Source of the DNA: JAICJC01 sp963709425
GTDB lineage: Bacteria; Actinomycetota; Thermoleophilia; Gaiellales; JAICJC01
NCBI GenBank assembly: GCA_963709425.1
Contig: CAVPWG010000001.1
Span: forward strand, 661,038 to 725,037
Reading direction: 5' to 3'
Length of the DNA stretch: 64,000 nt
Shown here: in pieces, positions 8,527 to 17,639 of the stretch
Layout: each line of letters opens with the position of its first letter
Position numbering within the stretch: the first letter of the stretch is position 1
Program-made: the position numbers and the translations under genes
The notes under the pieces: model-generated
Told to the model about the DNA's origin: nothing
The model's input: only the letters and a program-made list of their open reading frames with translations
Database searches by the model: none

Positions 8527-8925
8527 CTAGAGGCGGCCGAGCTGGCGCATGACGCTCACCGAGTCGGAGTAGACGTCCTTGCGCGCGAACCTCCCGTCGC
8601 GGGTCGGCAGGATGTCCATGCCGTCCCACGTTGCGCTACGCCCGGACTCGGCGTGCGTCCCGGTCGCCGTCCACTCCTGGACGACGAGCCCGTCACGCAC
8701 GTAGAGCGCGCGGCTCGAGAACGTCATCCCGGGCCAGTTCGCGAAGATGCCGGCGATGTGATCGCGGACGCCGTCGCCCTCGACCCGCTCGCCAGCAGTG
8801 TGGTTGTGGAACACGATGTCCGGCGTATGCATCGACACGATCGCATCGAGGTCCTGGCGGTTCCAGGCGTCGTTGTAGCGGTCGATCAGGTCGCGAAGCG
8901 CATCGGCGGAGTCGGCTCCCGGCAC
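8527..8925 (-). CDS. SnoaL/NTF2-like protein
   Basis: This 132-aa single-domain protein of the SnoaL-like NTF2 fold has the N-terminal helix RDLIDRYNDAWNRQDLDAI followed by VSMHTPDIVFHNHT and later VRDGLVVQEWTATGTH. The fold makes a small pocket used by cyclases, isomerases and unknown enzymes; no substrate can be assigned. The GTG at 8925 has TAAGCT 7 nt upstream. It sits between two conserved genes, DUF1385 and prfA, and may be a lineage-specific insertion in this block. Confidence 0.75.
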   Translation of the reverse strand: MPGADSADALRDLIDRYNDAWNRQDLDAIVSMHTPDIVFHNHTAGERVEGDGVRDHIAGIFANWPGMTFSSRALYVRDGLVVQEWTATGTHAESGRSATWDGMDILPTRDGRFARKDVYSDSVSVMRQLGRL

Positions 8926-8935
8926 GCCGCGGAGC

Positions 8936-9853
8936 TTACGCCATCACCTCGACCGGAGAGGGGGCCGACCCGGCCGCCTCCGCGTCGAGGACGTCGCGCA
9001 GCGCCTGGATCGACACCTCGACCTGGTCGAGCGTCGGCTCGCGCGTGGTCAGCGACTGCAGCCAGAGCCCCGGGGCGAGCAGCGTACGGACGACTGGGTT
9101 CTCCGGGTGCTTCCCGCCGAAGCGGATCACCTCGTACGCCAGGCCGGCGATGACCGGCAGGAGCAGGATCCGCGAGGCGATCAGGACCGGCCAGTCGGGC
9201 CGGCCGACGAGAGCGAAGACGAAGATGGCGATGACCATCACCCAGAGCAGGAACGCCGTCCCGCACCGGACGTGGATCTTGGAGTAGGACTGCACCCGCT
9301 CCGGCGTGAGCTCGGCGCCGTCCTCGTAGGCGTTGATCGCCTTGTGCTCGGCCGCGTGGTACTGGAAGACGCGGCGCAGGTCGGGCACGAGGGAGATGAG
9401 TGCCAGGTACAGGATCAGGAAGCTCACTCTGATGCCGCCCTCGACGCCCACGAACAGGGCGGTCGAGTGGATCGGCAGGAAGCCGGTGATGACCGCCGGC
9501 GAGACCTTGAAGATGATGAGCGCGAACCCGATCGCGATGACGAACGCGAACGCGATCTGACCGCGGGTGAGCTCGGCGGCCTCCTCGGGATCGGCCTCCT
9601 CGCCGGGCTGAATCGAGGCGTACGTCGCCGAGACCGACAGCGCGCGGAAGCCGATGACGAGCGACTCGCCGAGGGCCACGACGCCTCGGATGATCGGGAG
9701 CCGCATCCAGCGATGCCGGGTGGCGGCGCTCGAGATGGGCCGGCAGACCCGGGCGAGGCCGCCGTCGGCGCGGCGCACCGTCACGGCCCACGTGCCGGGG
9801 CTGCGCATCATCACGCCCTCCAGCACGGCCTGGCCGCCGACGTTCGCGCTCAT
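8936..9853 (-). CDS. DUF1385 membrane protein (YqhQ-like)
   Basis: This 305-aa protein opens with GGQAVLEGVMMRSPG, the hallmark of DUF1385, and contains HAAEHKAINAYE, a conserved His/Glu-rich segment that could bind metal, plus about four to five membrane helices. The family often lies beside rpmE and prfA, as here, but its function is unknown. A ribosome site (GGGAGG) precedes the ATG and can be paired away by an upstream complementary segment (see the hairpin at 9854-9896). Confidence 0.85.
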   Translation of the reverse strand: MSANVGGQAVLEGVMMRSPGTWAVTVRRADGGLARVCRPISSAATRHRWMRLPIIRGVVALGESLVIGFRALSVSATYASIQPGEEADPEEAAELTRGQIAFAFVIAIGFALIIFKVSPAVITGFLPIHSTALFVGVEGGIRVSFLILYLALISLVPDLRRVFQYHAAEHKAINAYEDGAELTPERVQSYSKIHVRCGTAFLLWVMVIAIFVFALVGRPDWPVLIASRILLLPVIAGLAYEVIRFGGKHPENPVVRTLLAPGLWLQSLTTREPTLDQVEVSIQALRDVLDAEAAGSAPSPVEVMA

Positions 9854-9896
9854 GGGACCTCCCTCATACCACGGTAGTTCGGCATGTGGAGGTCCC
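9854..9896 (-). promoter_or_regulatory. Hairpin covering the DUF1385 ribosome site
   Basis: On the minus strand, 9-nt complementary arms (9888-9896 and 9854-9862, GGGACCTCC and GGAGGTCCC) are separated by 25 nt between rpmE and the DUF1385 gene. The 3' arm lies directly before the DUF1385 ATG and includes most of its Shine-Dalgarno. Pairing would reduce initiation or act as a weak processing or termination site; no T-tract is present. Confidence 0.5.
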
Positions 9897-9907
9897 TTCC
9901 TGAGCGT

Positions 9908-10117
9908 CTACGCGGACGCGGACTTCGCCTGACGGCGACGGAACCGCTCCACGCGACCACCCGTGTCGACGAGCTTCTGCTTGCCGGTGTAGAACGGATG
10001 GCACTCCGAGCAGATCTCGACGTGCAGCTCGGCCTTCGTCGCGCGCGTGGTGAACTCGTTCCCGCATGAGCAGCGGACGTGCGCGACCACGTACTCGGGG
10101 TGGATGTCGGCTTTCAT
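9908..10117 (-). CDS. rpmE: 50S ribosomal protein L31, zinc type
   Basis: This 69-residue large-subunit protein has the zinc ligands seen in CSCGN (Cys16, Cys18) and CSECHPF (Cys37, Cys40), so it is the zinc-binding form rather than the cysteine-free paralogue. TGKQKLVDTGGRVERF is the family signature. ATG at 10117 has TACGAT 6 nt upstream, a leaderless-type start lying within the 3' end of ltaE. Confidence 0.96.
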   Translation of the reverse strand: MKADIHPEYVVAHVRCSCGNEFTTRATKAELHVEICSECHPFYTGKQKLVDTGGRVERFRRRQAKSASA

Positions 10118-10121
10118 ACGT

Positions 10122-11150
10122 TCATCGTAGCATCGGCGTCATGGCGTCCAGAGCCGCGGCGACGGCGTCCTCCTGCGCGTCCAGATGCGTCACGAAACGG
10201 ACCGTGTGGGCGTCCAGCCAGCCGGCCATCACGCCCACTCCGGCGAGCTCTTCGACCAGCGCCTCGGCGGTCCCGTCCGGCACGGCCGCCAGCACGATGT
10301 TCGTCTCGACCGACGCCGGTTCGACGCGGATCCGGCGCGCGCCGGCGAGGCCGTCCGCCAGGCGGCCCGCGTTCCGGTGGTCGTCGGCGAGCCGCTCGAC
10401 GTGATGGCGCAGCGCGTGCAGAGCGCCCGCGGCGATGATCCCCGCCTGCCGCATGCCGCCGCCGAAGAGCTTGCGGTTTCGGCGCACCTGCTGGATCAGG
10501 TCGGCATCGCCCGCCACCGCCGAGCCGACCGGCGCGCCGAGGCCTTTCGAGAAGCACACCGAGACGGAATCGACGTCGGCCACCACCGCCGCCGGCGGAA
10601 GCCCGAGCGCCACGGCCGCGTTCCAGAGCCGGGCACCGTCCATGTGCACCCGCATGTCGTGCTCCCGGGCGAACGCCGCGATGTCGCTGATCCGCTGGGG
10701 TGCAACGACCAGCCCTCCCGCCTCGCCGACGGTGTTCTCGACGCAGACCAGGCTCTGGCGGGCGTAGTGGACGTCGCTCGCGTCGTGCCAGGCGCGCCGC
10801 AGCGTCTCGACGTCGAGCGTGCCCCGCTCGCCGTCGAGGAGCGCCGGCTGGACGCCCGAGAGCGCCGCGACGCCGCCCTGCTCGTGGACGACCACGTGGC
10901 CCATCCGGTGCACGAGGATCTCGTCGCCAGGCCGGGTCTGGGCGCGCACCGCGGCCTGGTTCCCCATCGTCCCCGAGGGGACGTACACCGCCGCCTCCTT
11001 TCCCAGGATGCGGGCCGTCTCGGCCTCGAGCGCGATCACCGTGGGGTCGTCCCCCCACACGTCGTCGCCCACCTCCGCCTCGGCCATCGCCCGGCGCATC
11101 TCCGGTGTGGGCCGGGTGACGGTGTCGGAGCGGAGATCGACAGCTCGCAT
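10122..11150 (-). CDS. ltaE: Low-specificity L-threonine aldolase
   Basis: This 342-aa fold-type I PLP enzyme cleaves threonine (and allo-threonine) to glycine and acetaldehyde. Family motifs are DLRSDTVTRPTPEM at the N-terminus, VYVPSGTMGNQ, HMDGARLWNAAVALG (the Asp that pairs with the PLP ring) and CFSKGLGAPVGS with the PLP lysine. A glyA gene nearby also makes glycine. It is divergent from the ETF-QO gene with overlapping -10 elements. Confidence 0.93.
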   Translation of the reverse strand: MRAVDLRSDTVTRPTPEMRRAMAEAEVGDDVWGDDPTVIALEAETARILGKEAAVYVPSGTMGNQAAVRAQTRPGDEILVHRMGHVVVHEQGGVAALSGVQPALLDGERGTLDVETLRRAWHDASDVHYARQSLVCVENTVGEAGGLVVAPQRISDIAAFAREHDMRVHMDGARLWNAAVALGLPPAAVVADVDSVSVCFSKGLGAPVGSAVAGDADLIQQVRRNRKLFGGGMRQAGIIAAGALHALRHHVERLADDHRNAGRLADGLAGARRIRVEPASVETNIVLAAVPDGTAEALVEELAGVGVMAGWLDAHTVRFVTHLDAQEDAVAAALDAMTPMLR

Positions 11151-11158
11151 CCCGCGGC

Positions 11159-11168
11159 AGAGTATCCT
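11159..11168. promoter_or_regulatory. Overlapping divergent -10 elements, ltaE / ETF-QO
   Basis: On the plus strand TATCCT (11163-11168) lies 7 nt before the ETF-QO GTG. On the minus strand TACTCT (11164-11159) lies 8 nt before the ltaE ATG. The two hexamers overlap by 2 nt, so the two leaderless-type promoters could hardly be occupied at once. Confidence 0.5.
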
Positions 11169-11175
11169 GCCCGCC

Positions 11176-12867
11176 GTGCCTCGCCGCGCCGCCGACTATC
11201 CACCCCCGGTCAGGGTGCGCGAATTCGTTGCGGCGCCCGAGGCGGGCGAGGACGAGCGGATCGACGTCGGCGTGCTCTTCGTCGGCGGCGGACCGGCCGG
11301 CATGGCCGGCGCGATCAGGCTCGGACAGCTCCTGGCCGACGACCCGGCAACGGCGGAGGCGCTCGGCGAGACGCCGGTCGCGGTCGTCGACAAGGGCCGC
11401 GTCGCCGGCGCGCATCTGCTCTCGGGCGCGGTCGTGAACCCCTCGGCTCTGAGCGACCTCCTGCCGGAGACGCCGCTCGACCAGCTGCCGGGCTTCGGCC
11501 CCGTCCGGCGCGAGGCCGTGTACCTCATGCGGCCCGGCTACAGCGTGCGGCTGCCGACGCCGCCGCCGTTCCACAACAAGGGCAACTGGATCTTCTCGCT
11601 GGCGCAGCTCGGCCGCTACCTCGGTGAGCAGGCCGAGGAGCTCGGAGCGATGGTGCTGCCCGAGACGGCCGCCCAGAGGCTGCTCGTCGACGGCGGGGTC
11701 GTGCGCGGCGTCGTGACCGGGGACAAGGGGCTCGACCGCGAGGGCCGGCCGACCGCCGCCTACGAGCCGGGGGTCGAGATCCGAGCCCGGGTCACGGTGC
11801 TCTGCGAGGGGACCCAGGGGCACCTGGCTGGCGCTCTCGCCGAGGAGTTCGGCCTCCGAACGGTCAACCCGCAGGTCTGGAGCCTCGGCGTCAAGGAGGT
11901 GTGGAAGGTCGCGCGGCCGCTCGACCGCGTGATCCACACGCTGGGCTGGCCGCTCCGCTGGGGGGGAAAGCACGGCGAGACCGGCGGCAGCTTCATCTAC
12001 CCGATGGGCGAGGATCGGCTCACGATCGGCCTCGTCGTCGGGCTCGAGCACCACGACGCGTCGCTCTCGGTGCACGACCTCCTCCAGCAGTTCAAGACGC
12101 ATCCGATGATCCGGGACCTCCTCGCCGGCGGCGAGCGCGAGGCCTGGGGCGCCAAGACGATCCCGGAGGGCGGCCTCCTGTCGGTGCCCGACCGCATCTC
12201 GGTGCCGGGCGCCATCCTGACGGGCGACTCGGCTGGGTTCGTGAACGTCCCGAAGCTGAAGGGGATCCACTACGCCATGCGGTCGGGCATGCTGGCCGCC
12301 GAGACGGTGCACGACGTGCTGAAGGCGGGCGGCGACCCGGCTGCGGCCGGGGCGCTCGACGGCTACGACCGGCGGGTCAAGGCGAGCCACATCTGGCGCG
12401 ACCTGCACCGGGTGCGGAACATGCGCCAGGCGCTCACCAAGGGGCTGGTCGTCGGCGGCGGGCTGGCGAGCGCCATGGATCTCACGCGCGGCGCGTTCCC
12501 GGGCGGCACGTTCCGGACTCGGCCCGACGCGGAGGCCGAGCTTCGGATCGAGCCCCGCGACTACCCCGAGCCGGACGGCTCGCTCACCTTCGACAAGCTG
12601 TCGAGCGTCTTCCTCTCGGGGAACCGCAGCCGCGACGACCAGCCGAACCACATCCGTATTCGCGAGCGCGTCCCGATCGAGGTCGCGCGGGCCTGGATTG
12701 CGATGTGCCCGGCGGCCGTCTACGAGCTGGGCGAGCCGTCGGCGGACGGCATGGTCGACGTGAAGCTCACGCCCTCCAACTGCGTCCAGTGCGGTGCGAT
12801 CACCGCCAGGGGCGGGCGGCTCACCCCGCCTGAGGGCGGCAGCGGCCCCGAGTACTCGATCGTCTAG
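11176..12867 (+). CDS. Electron-transfer flavoprotein:quinone oxidoreductase
   Basis: This 563-aa membrane-associated flavoprotein passes electrons from reduced ETF to the quinone pool, the exit route for the acyl-CoA dehydrogenases in this window. The FAD motif is FVGGGPAGMAGAIRLG near 35; GHLAGAL and GDSAGFVNVPKLKGIHYAMRSG are typical of ETF-QO. The C-terminal ferredoxin-like part keeps CPAAVYE and NCVQC but has Ile where the fourth cysteine ligand is expected. The GTG at 11176 is taken as start because TATCCT lies 7 nt upstream and an N-terminal basic stretch follows. Confidence 0.92.
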   Translation: MPRRAADYPPPVRVREFVAAPEAGEDERIDVGVLFVGGGPAGMAGAIRLGQLLADDPATAEALGETPVAVVDKGRVAGAHLLSGAVVNPSALSDLLPETPLDQLPGFGPVRREAVYLMRPGYSVRLPTPPPFHNKGNWIFSLAQLGRYLGEQAEELGAMVLPETAAQRLLVDGGVVRGVVTGDKGLDREGRPTAAYEPGVEIRARVTVLCEGTQGHLAGALAEEFGLRTVNPQVWSLGVKEVWKVARPLDRVIHTLGWPLRWGGKHGETGGSFIYPMGEDRLTIGLVVGLEHHDASLSVHDLLQQFKTHPMIRDLLAGGEREAWGAKTIPEGGLLSVPDRISVPGAILTGDSAGFVNVPKLKGIHYAMRSGMLAAETVHDVLKAGGDPAAAGALDGYDRRVKASHIWRDLHRVRNMRQALTKGLVVGGGLASAMDLTRGAFPGGTFRTRPDAEAELRIEPRDYPEPDGSLTFDKLSSVFLSGNRSRDDQPNHIRIRERVPIEVARAWIAMCPAAVYELGEPSADGMVDVKLTPSNCVQCGAITARGGRLTPPEGGSGPEYSIV

Positions 12868-13121
12868 GGAACGAGGCTCGGCGTGAGCCGGTTGACCTCG
12901 ACGATGGCGTCGGCGGGGATGTTGTTGCGTTTCGCCGCGGCCAGGATCTCGTCGGGCGACGGTGCCTCGTAGAGGCAGTACGACCGCTTGCGGTCGGCGC
13001 TCAGGAACGAGAACAGCCACGTCGTGCCCTCGTCGGAGTTCACCTCCTCGATCAGGCGGACGTCCGCGCCCGTCAGATCGAGCTGGTCGGCGAAGCTGCG
13101 TTCGACGATGTAGAGCGGCAT
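12864..13121 (-). CDS. DUF4242 small protein
   Basis: This 85-aa protein begins MPLYIVERSF and contains a central EGTTWLFSFLS and YCLYEAPSPDEILAAAKRNNIPADAI, the DUF4242 pattern of a small ferredoxin-like alpha/beta fold. Function is unknown; some members are described as nickel-binding, which I cannot confirm here. Its stop overlaps the convergent ETF-QO stop by 4 nt, and it is 11 nt downstream of the LuxR-family regulator on the same strand. Confidence 0.75.
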   Translation of the reverse strand: MPLYIVERSFADQLDLTGADVRLIEEVNSDEGTTWLFSFLSADRKRSYCLYEAPSPDEILAAAKRNNIPADAIVEVNRLTPSLVP

Positions 13122-13131
13122 TCCGAGGATG

Positions 13132-16098
13132 TTACTCCGCGATGAGCCCGTTGGCGTGTGCGTAGGTGGCAGCCTCGGTGCGGTTCGCTGCGCCGGTCTT
13201 CCGCAGGATGCTGCGGATGTGGTTGGCGGCCGTGTGCTCGCTGATCGAGAGCACCCGGCCGACCTCGCGGTTCGAGAGCCCGCGGGCCACCAGGCGCAGG
13301 ATCTCGACCTCCCGCGGCGAGAGCCCCGAGGGCATCGCGACCGGCGCGGCGCCCGGCGGCTGGATCCGCTCGAGCAGCGCCCGCATGCCGATCCGCCTCG
13401 CGAGCTCGGCCGCCTCGCCCAGGAGCTCGTCCGCCCGCTCGGCGTCGCCCGCCGCTGCGCCGTCTCGGAGCAATTGCCCGTACTCGCGCGCGGTGTGGGC
13501 GAACCAGGTGTGGGCGCCCGCCTGGCGGTCGAGCGCGAGCGCCGCCTCAAAATGGGCGGCCGCCCGCGTGCCGTCGCCGAACGCGGCGGCGAGCATCCCC
13601 AGGTAGCGATCGGCGGCGCCGTAGCACGCGACCGCGTGGCCGATCATCACGCTGCTCCCGGAGTGCGGCAGGAGCTCGGCGTAGACCAGCCTGGCCATCC
13701 CGGCGTCGCCGACGATCGAGCACGCGTCCGCGAGGTAGGTCAGCGACGCCAGCCAGAGCGCCGGGCGCAGCACGTCCAGGCCCTCCTCCCGCACGCGGTC
13801 GAGCTCGGCGCGCGCTTCCTGGAGCATCCCCAGCTCGGCCATCAGTGCGGCGAGGCCCGGCCGCCACGCCGCGGAGCGGTCGGAGGCGGCGAGGCCGCGC
13901 ACGGCCGGGGCGAGCTCGGCAAGCCGCCCTTGCTCGCGGCGGATCCCGAACATCTGGATGCCGTAGACGCTCGACGGATCGCGGCCCGCCAGCAGACGGC
14001 TCCACTCCCGCGACCGCTCGGCCGCGGCCTCGGCCTCACGCAGGCGGCCGTCGCAGAGCGCGATCGCGGCCGCGTACTGCTCGGCCACGTGCAGTGCGAA
14101 CGGCTGGCGCATGCGCCCGGCGACCTCGAACAGGAGCGCCAACTCGCTCCGGGCGGCCTGGAGGTCGCCGATCGCGATGAACGACGCGATCCGCCACTGC
14201 AGCGCCTCGGCTGCGATCTCGATGTCGCCCAGCTCCTGGGCGAGGCCGTGGCCCTCGGCCAGCATGTCGAGGATGCCGCCGAACGGCGTCGGACCGCGCA
14301 GCCAGTACGAGCGGCTGAGCACGAGCGCGAGCCCCTGGCGGTCGCCGATCCGGCGGGCCATCTCGATCGCCTCGTCGCGGACGATGGCACACTCACGCGG
14401 CTGCCCGGCGAACGCGAACGCCCGCCCGAGCGCGGCCAGGACGCGGACGCGCAGCTCGGAGTCGCCCGCCTCGAGCGCCTCGCCTGCCTCCTCCAGCAGC
14501 TCGAGGGCGCCACCGTAGTCGAAGCCCATCCGCCAGCACGCGTCCTCGTACCCGACGGCCGCCCGCGAGAGGCGGCGGCCGTCGCCCAGGCCGCGCGCGA
14601 TGTCCGCCGCCGCCAGGAACGCGCCCTGTGAGTCGACCGACCGGCCGGCCCGGTAGGTCACCGCCCCGAGGTCGAGCAGGGCGTCCGCCCGGTCGGTGCC
14701 ACCCGGGATCCCGAGCTCGAGCGCGGTCCGCAGCGCCACCGCCGCCTCGTCGAACGCCAGCGCGGCCATCGACGCGGCGGCCGCGAGCAGGCTGTACTCG
14801 ACAGCGCGATCGGTGCCGCCGATGGGCGCGGCGGCGGCGAAGTGGTGGGCGACGTCGCCAAGGGCGCGGGCCGAGCCGTCGGAGACGCGCTCGTCGAGAG
14901 CCTCGGCGATCCGCAGGTGAAGCTCGGCGCGGCGCCCCGCCCCCAGCCTGTCGTAGAGCGCCCGGCGCACGAGCTCGTGAGCGAACCGGTGGGCCAGCGC
15001 GCGCCCCGGTACCTCCTCGATCATGCCGCTCGCGACGGCCTCGTCGAGGGCGGCGGCGAGCGCCCCGGCGTCGAAGTCCCCGGCCTCGCGCACCACGTCG
15101 GTCTCGAACTCCGGCCCGGCGACCGACGCCAGCTCGAGCACCGCCTGAGTCGCCGGCTCCAGCCGTCCCAGGCGCTGGCTCACGACGTCGCGCACCCCCT
15201 CGGGCGTCTGCATCGCGGCCAGCGAGCCGAGGAGGTCGGCCCCCGAATCGGCGGCGCCGATCTCGACGAGCGTGCGCCACACCTCGGTGACGAGGAACGC
15301 GTTTCCGCCGGTCAGCTGGAAGATCGCCTCGGCGACGCCGGGGAGGTTCTCGACGGTGCTCCCGCCGGCTCGGCGGACGAACTCCTCGACGTCGTCCGCA
15401 GAGAGACCCGCCAGCCGCAGGCGCGAGACCTGCTCGTTGCGCCTCAGATCGACCAGCGCATCGCCGAGCTCCTGCGGCAGGTCGGCCTCGGTGTCGCGGA
15501 AGGTCGCCACGACGAGGAGGCGGGCGTCGGCCGCGGCCCGCCCGAGATGGCGCAGGAGCAGGAGCGTCGAGTGGTCGGCCCAGTGCCCGTCCTCGAGGAC
15601 GAGCAGGATCGGCGTGTGCCGGCCCGTCGCGATCAGGAGCTCCACGACGGCCGTGTGCAGCCTGTGCCGCTCCGTGTCCTGGTCGGCGGCGACCGGCTCG
15701 GGCAGCTCGCCGACCCGGGCCGCGAGGTCCGGGAGCAGCCGCTGGAGCTCGCCGCCGCCCGGTCCGAGGTCGGAGCGAAGCCGGGCCGGGTCGGCCGTGC
15801 GGGCCAGCCTGTCGAGGGCCTCTGCGAACGGCCCGTAGGGCGTCCGAACGACGGCATCGCACGCCCCGTAGAGCACGAGCGCGCCGCCGGCCGCAGCCTC
15901 CTGGGCGAACTCGCGCACGAGCCTGCTCTTGCCCGAGCCCGCCTCGCCCGCGACGAGCGCGATCCGCCGGCCCTCGCTCGCCGCCCACGGCACGAGCGAC
16001 CGTAGCGTCGCGAGCTCGCGCGGGCGGCCGACGAACGGGAACGACGGGGCGAGCCGGAGCGCGCCGGGAAGCGTGGAGGTGGGCGTCGTCTCGGGCAC
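13132..16098 (-). CDS. LuxR-family large ATPase regulator (LAL type)
   Basis: This 988-aa STAND-type transcription regulator has an N-terminal AAA domain with Walker A GEAGSGKSRLV near 52 and a Walker B-like ILLVLEDGHWADHS. A long helical, TPR-like middle follows, and a LuxR helix-turn-helix closes the protein (LSPREVEILRLVARGLSNREV, then HTAANHIRSILRKTGAANRTEA). Such proteins resemble MalT and usually need ATP and an inducer to activate transcription. The target is unknown; it is divergent from a flavin oxidase and may control it. GTG start at 16098. Confidence 0.9.
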   Translation of the reverse strand: MPETTPTSTLPGALRLAPSFPFVGRPRELATLRSLVPWAASEGRRIALVAGEAGSGKSRLVREFAQEAAAGGALVLYGACDAVVRTPYGPFAEALDRLARTADPARLRSDLGPGGGELQRLLPDLAARVGELPEPVAADQDTERHRLHTAVVELLIATGRHTPILLVLEDGHWADHSTLLLLRHLGRAAADARLLVVATFRDTEADLPQELGDALVDLRRNEQVSRLRLAGLSADDVEEFVRRAGGSTVENLPGVAEAIFQLTGGNAFLVTEVWRTLVEIGAADSGADLLGSLAAMQTPEGVRDVVSQRLGRLEPATQAVLELASVAGPEFETDVVREAGDFDAGALAAALDEAVASGMIEEVPGRALAHRFAHELVRRALYDRLGAGRRAELHLRIAEALDERVSDGSARALGDVAHHFAAAAPIGGTDRAVEYSLLAAAASMAALAFDEAAVALRTALELGIPGGTDRADALLDLGAVTYRAGRSVDSQGAFLAAADIARGLGDGRRLSRAAVGYEDACWRMGFDYGGALELLEEAGEALEAGDSELRVRVLAALGRAFAFAGQPRECAIVRDEAIEMARRIGDRQGLALVLSRSYWLRGPTPFGGILDMLAEGHGLAQELGDIEIAAEALQWRIASFIAIGDLQAARSELALLFEVAGRMRQPFALHVAEQYAAAIALCDGRLREAEAAAERSREWSRLLAGRDPSSVYGIQMFGIRREQGRLAELAPAVRGLAASDRSAAWRPGLAALMAELGMLQEARAELDRVREEGLDVLRPALWLASLTYLADACSIVGDAGMARLVYAELLPHSGSSVMIGHAVACYGAADRYLGMLAAAFGDGTRAAAHFEAALALDRQAGAHTWFAHTAREYGQLLRDGAAAGDAERADELLGEAAELARRIGMRALLERIQPPGAAPVAMPSGLSPREVEILRLVARGLSNREVGRVLSISEHTAANHIRSILRKTGAANRTEAATYAHANGLIAE

Positions 16099-16101
16099 TA
16101 G

Positions 16102-16111
16102 TCAGATCTGA
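16102..16111. promoter_or_regulatory. Palindrome upstream of the LuxR-family regulator
   Basis: TCAGATCTGA is a perfect 10-bp palindrome 3 nt upstream of the regulator's GTG, in the 128-bp divergent gap before the flavin oxidase. It could be an operator for autoregulation; no experiment or known consensus supports it. Confidence 0.3.
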
Positions 16112-16134
16112 TCATCGCACGCCGCTCGCCGACA

Positions 16135-16166
16135 GGCGCAAAGTGGGTCAGATCCCGTCATGCGCC
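16135..16166. repeat. Hairpin with REP-like core
   Basis: Arms GGCGCA (16135-16140) and TGCGCC (16161-16166) enclose GGGTCAGATCCC, which resembles the GGGTC...GACCC cores elsewhere in the window but with an extra T. Weak member of that family. Confidence 0.3.
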
Positions 16167-16226
16167 CCGTGGAGGCGACGCGTAGCGTGCCGCGGGGATC
16201 TATCCACGCACCGACAAGGAGACTGA

Positions 16227-17624
16227 ATGGCGACCACTGAGACACTTGCGAGCGCCGCGCGGTCCGAGCTTCGCGGCATCACCGGCGAGCTGATCGGCCC
16301 GGAGGACTCGGGCTACGACGAGGCACGGCGGGTGCACAACGGGATGATCGAGCGTCACCCGGGCGTGATCATCCGCGCGGCGTCGGCGGACGACGTCGCG
16401 GCCGGCATCGGCTTCGCCCGCTCCCACGACGTCCCGCTCGCGATCCGCGGCGGCGGCCACAGCGCCCCCGGCCTCGGCACGATCGACGACGGAGTGGTTA
16501 TCGACCTCGCGCCGCTGTCGGCGGTGAAGGTCGACGCGGCCGCCCGCACGGTCGCCGCCGGCGGCGGCGCGACCCTGAGCCAGGTCGACGCGGCCACGGC
16601 GGAGGTCGGCATGGCCACGCCGCTCGGCATCCTGGGCACCACCGGCGTCGGCGGGCTGACGCTCGGCGGCGGGATCGGCCACCTGGCCCGCAAACACGGC
16701 CTCACGATCGACAACCTGCTCGGCGCGGACGTCGTGCTCGCCGACGGCGCCAAGGTGAAGGCCAGCGCCGACGAGAACGCCGACCTGTTCTGGGCGATCC
16801 GGGGAGGCGGCGGCAACTTTGGCGTCGTCACCGAGTTCCGCTACCGGCTCCACCCGGTGAGCACGGTCATCGCCGGCCCGACCTTCTGGTCGCTCGACGA
16901 CACCGTTGCGGTCATGCAGCGCTACCGGGAGTTCCTCCCGCAGGCGCCAAGCGAGCTGAACGGGTTCTTCGCGTTCGCGACCGTCCCGCCCGTCGAGCCG
17001 TTCCCGGCGGAGCTCCACGGACGCAAGGTCAGCGCCGTCGTGTGGTGCTACGCCGGCGATGACAACGACGCCGCCCAGGCCGCCATGGCCCCGATGCTGG
17101 AGGCGGCCGAGCCGCTCCTGCACGGCGCCGGGCCGCTGCCGTTCGCCGGCCTCCAGGGGTTCTTCGACCAGTTCTACCCCAAGGGCATGCAGGGCTACTG
17201 GCGGGCGGACTTCGTGAACGAGCTGTCCGATGCGGCGATCACGGCGCACCACGAGCACGCCGAGCGGATGACGCCCGGCGCCTCCACGATGCACATGTAC
17301 CCGATCGACGGCGCCGTCCACGACGTCGGCGAGTCCGACACCGCGTGGGCCAACCGCGACGTCCGGTGGGCCGAGGTCATCTACGGAACCGACCCCGACC
17401 CGTCAAGCGGCGACGCGATGCGCCAGTGGACGGTCGACTACTTCGATGCCACCCACCAGTACTCGGCGACCGGCGGGGCCTACGTCAACTTCATGATGGA
17501 CGAGGGCCAGGAGCGGGTGAAGGCGACGTACCGCTCGAACTACGACCGGCTCTCGCAGATCAAGGCCCAGTACGACCCCGAGAACACGTTCCGTGTGAAC
17601 CAGAACATCCAGCCGGGCGCATGA
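16227..17624 (+). CDS. FAD-binding oxidoreductase (berberine-bridge/VAO type)
   Basis: This 465-aa covalent flavoprotein oxidase has RGGGHSAPG near 72-80 (the His that usually binds FAD), the FAD-binding PCMH domain with GGLTLGGGIGHLARKHGL, and the C-terminal BBE domain ending YDPENTFRVNQNI. Substrates of this family range from sugars to alkaloids and cannot be inferred. No signal peptide is seen. ATG at 16227 follows an AAGGAG ribosome site. It lies divergent from the LuxR-family ATPase regulator. Confidence 0.88.
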   Translation: MATTETLASAARSELRGITGELIGPEDSGYDEARRVHNGMIERHPGVIIRAASADDVAAGIGFARSHDVPLAIRGGGHSAPGLGTIDDGVVIDLAPLSAVKVDAAARTVAAGGGATLSQVDAATAEVGMATPLGILGTTGVGGLTLGGGIGHLARKHGLTIDNLLGADVVLADGAKVKASADENADLFWAIRGGGGNFGVVTEFRYRLHPVSTVIAGPTFWSLDDTVAVMQRYREFLPQAPSELNGFFAFATVPPVEPFPAELHGRKVSAVVWCYAGDDNDAAQAAMAPMLEAAEPLLHGAGPLPFAGLQGFFDQFYPKGMQGYWRADFVNELSDAAITAHHEHAERMTPGASTMHMYPIDGAVHDVGESDTAWANRDVRWAEVIYGTDPDPSSGDAMRQWTVDYFDATHQYSATGGAYVNFMMDEGQERVKATYRSNYDRLSQIKAQYDPENTFRVNQNIQPGA

Positions 17625-17639
17625 CCGTACAATCGAGGA

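Noticed and set aside
10114..13020. A 968-codon minus-strand open frame opposite ETF-QO
   Set aside because: It has Arg/Ala/Gly/Pro-rich antisense composition, lies opposite a clear ETF-QO gene and cuts across ltaE in another frame. Long antisense frames are expected at this GC content.
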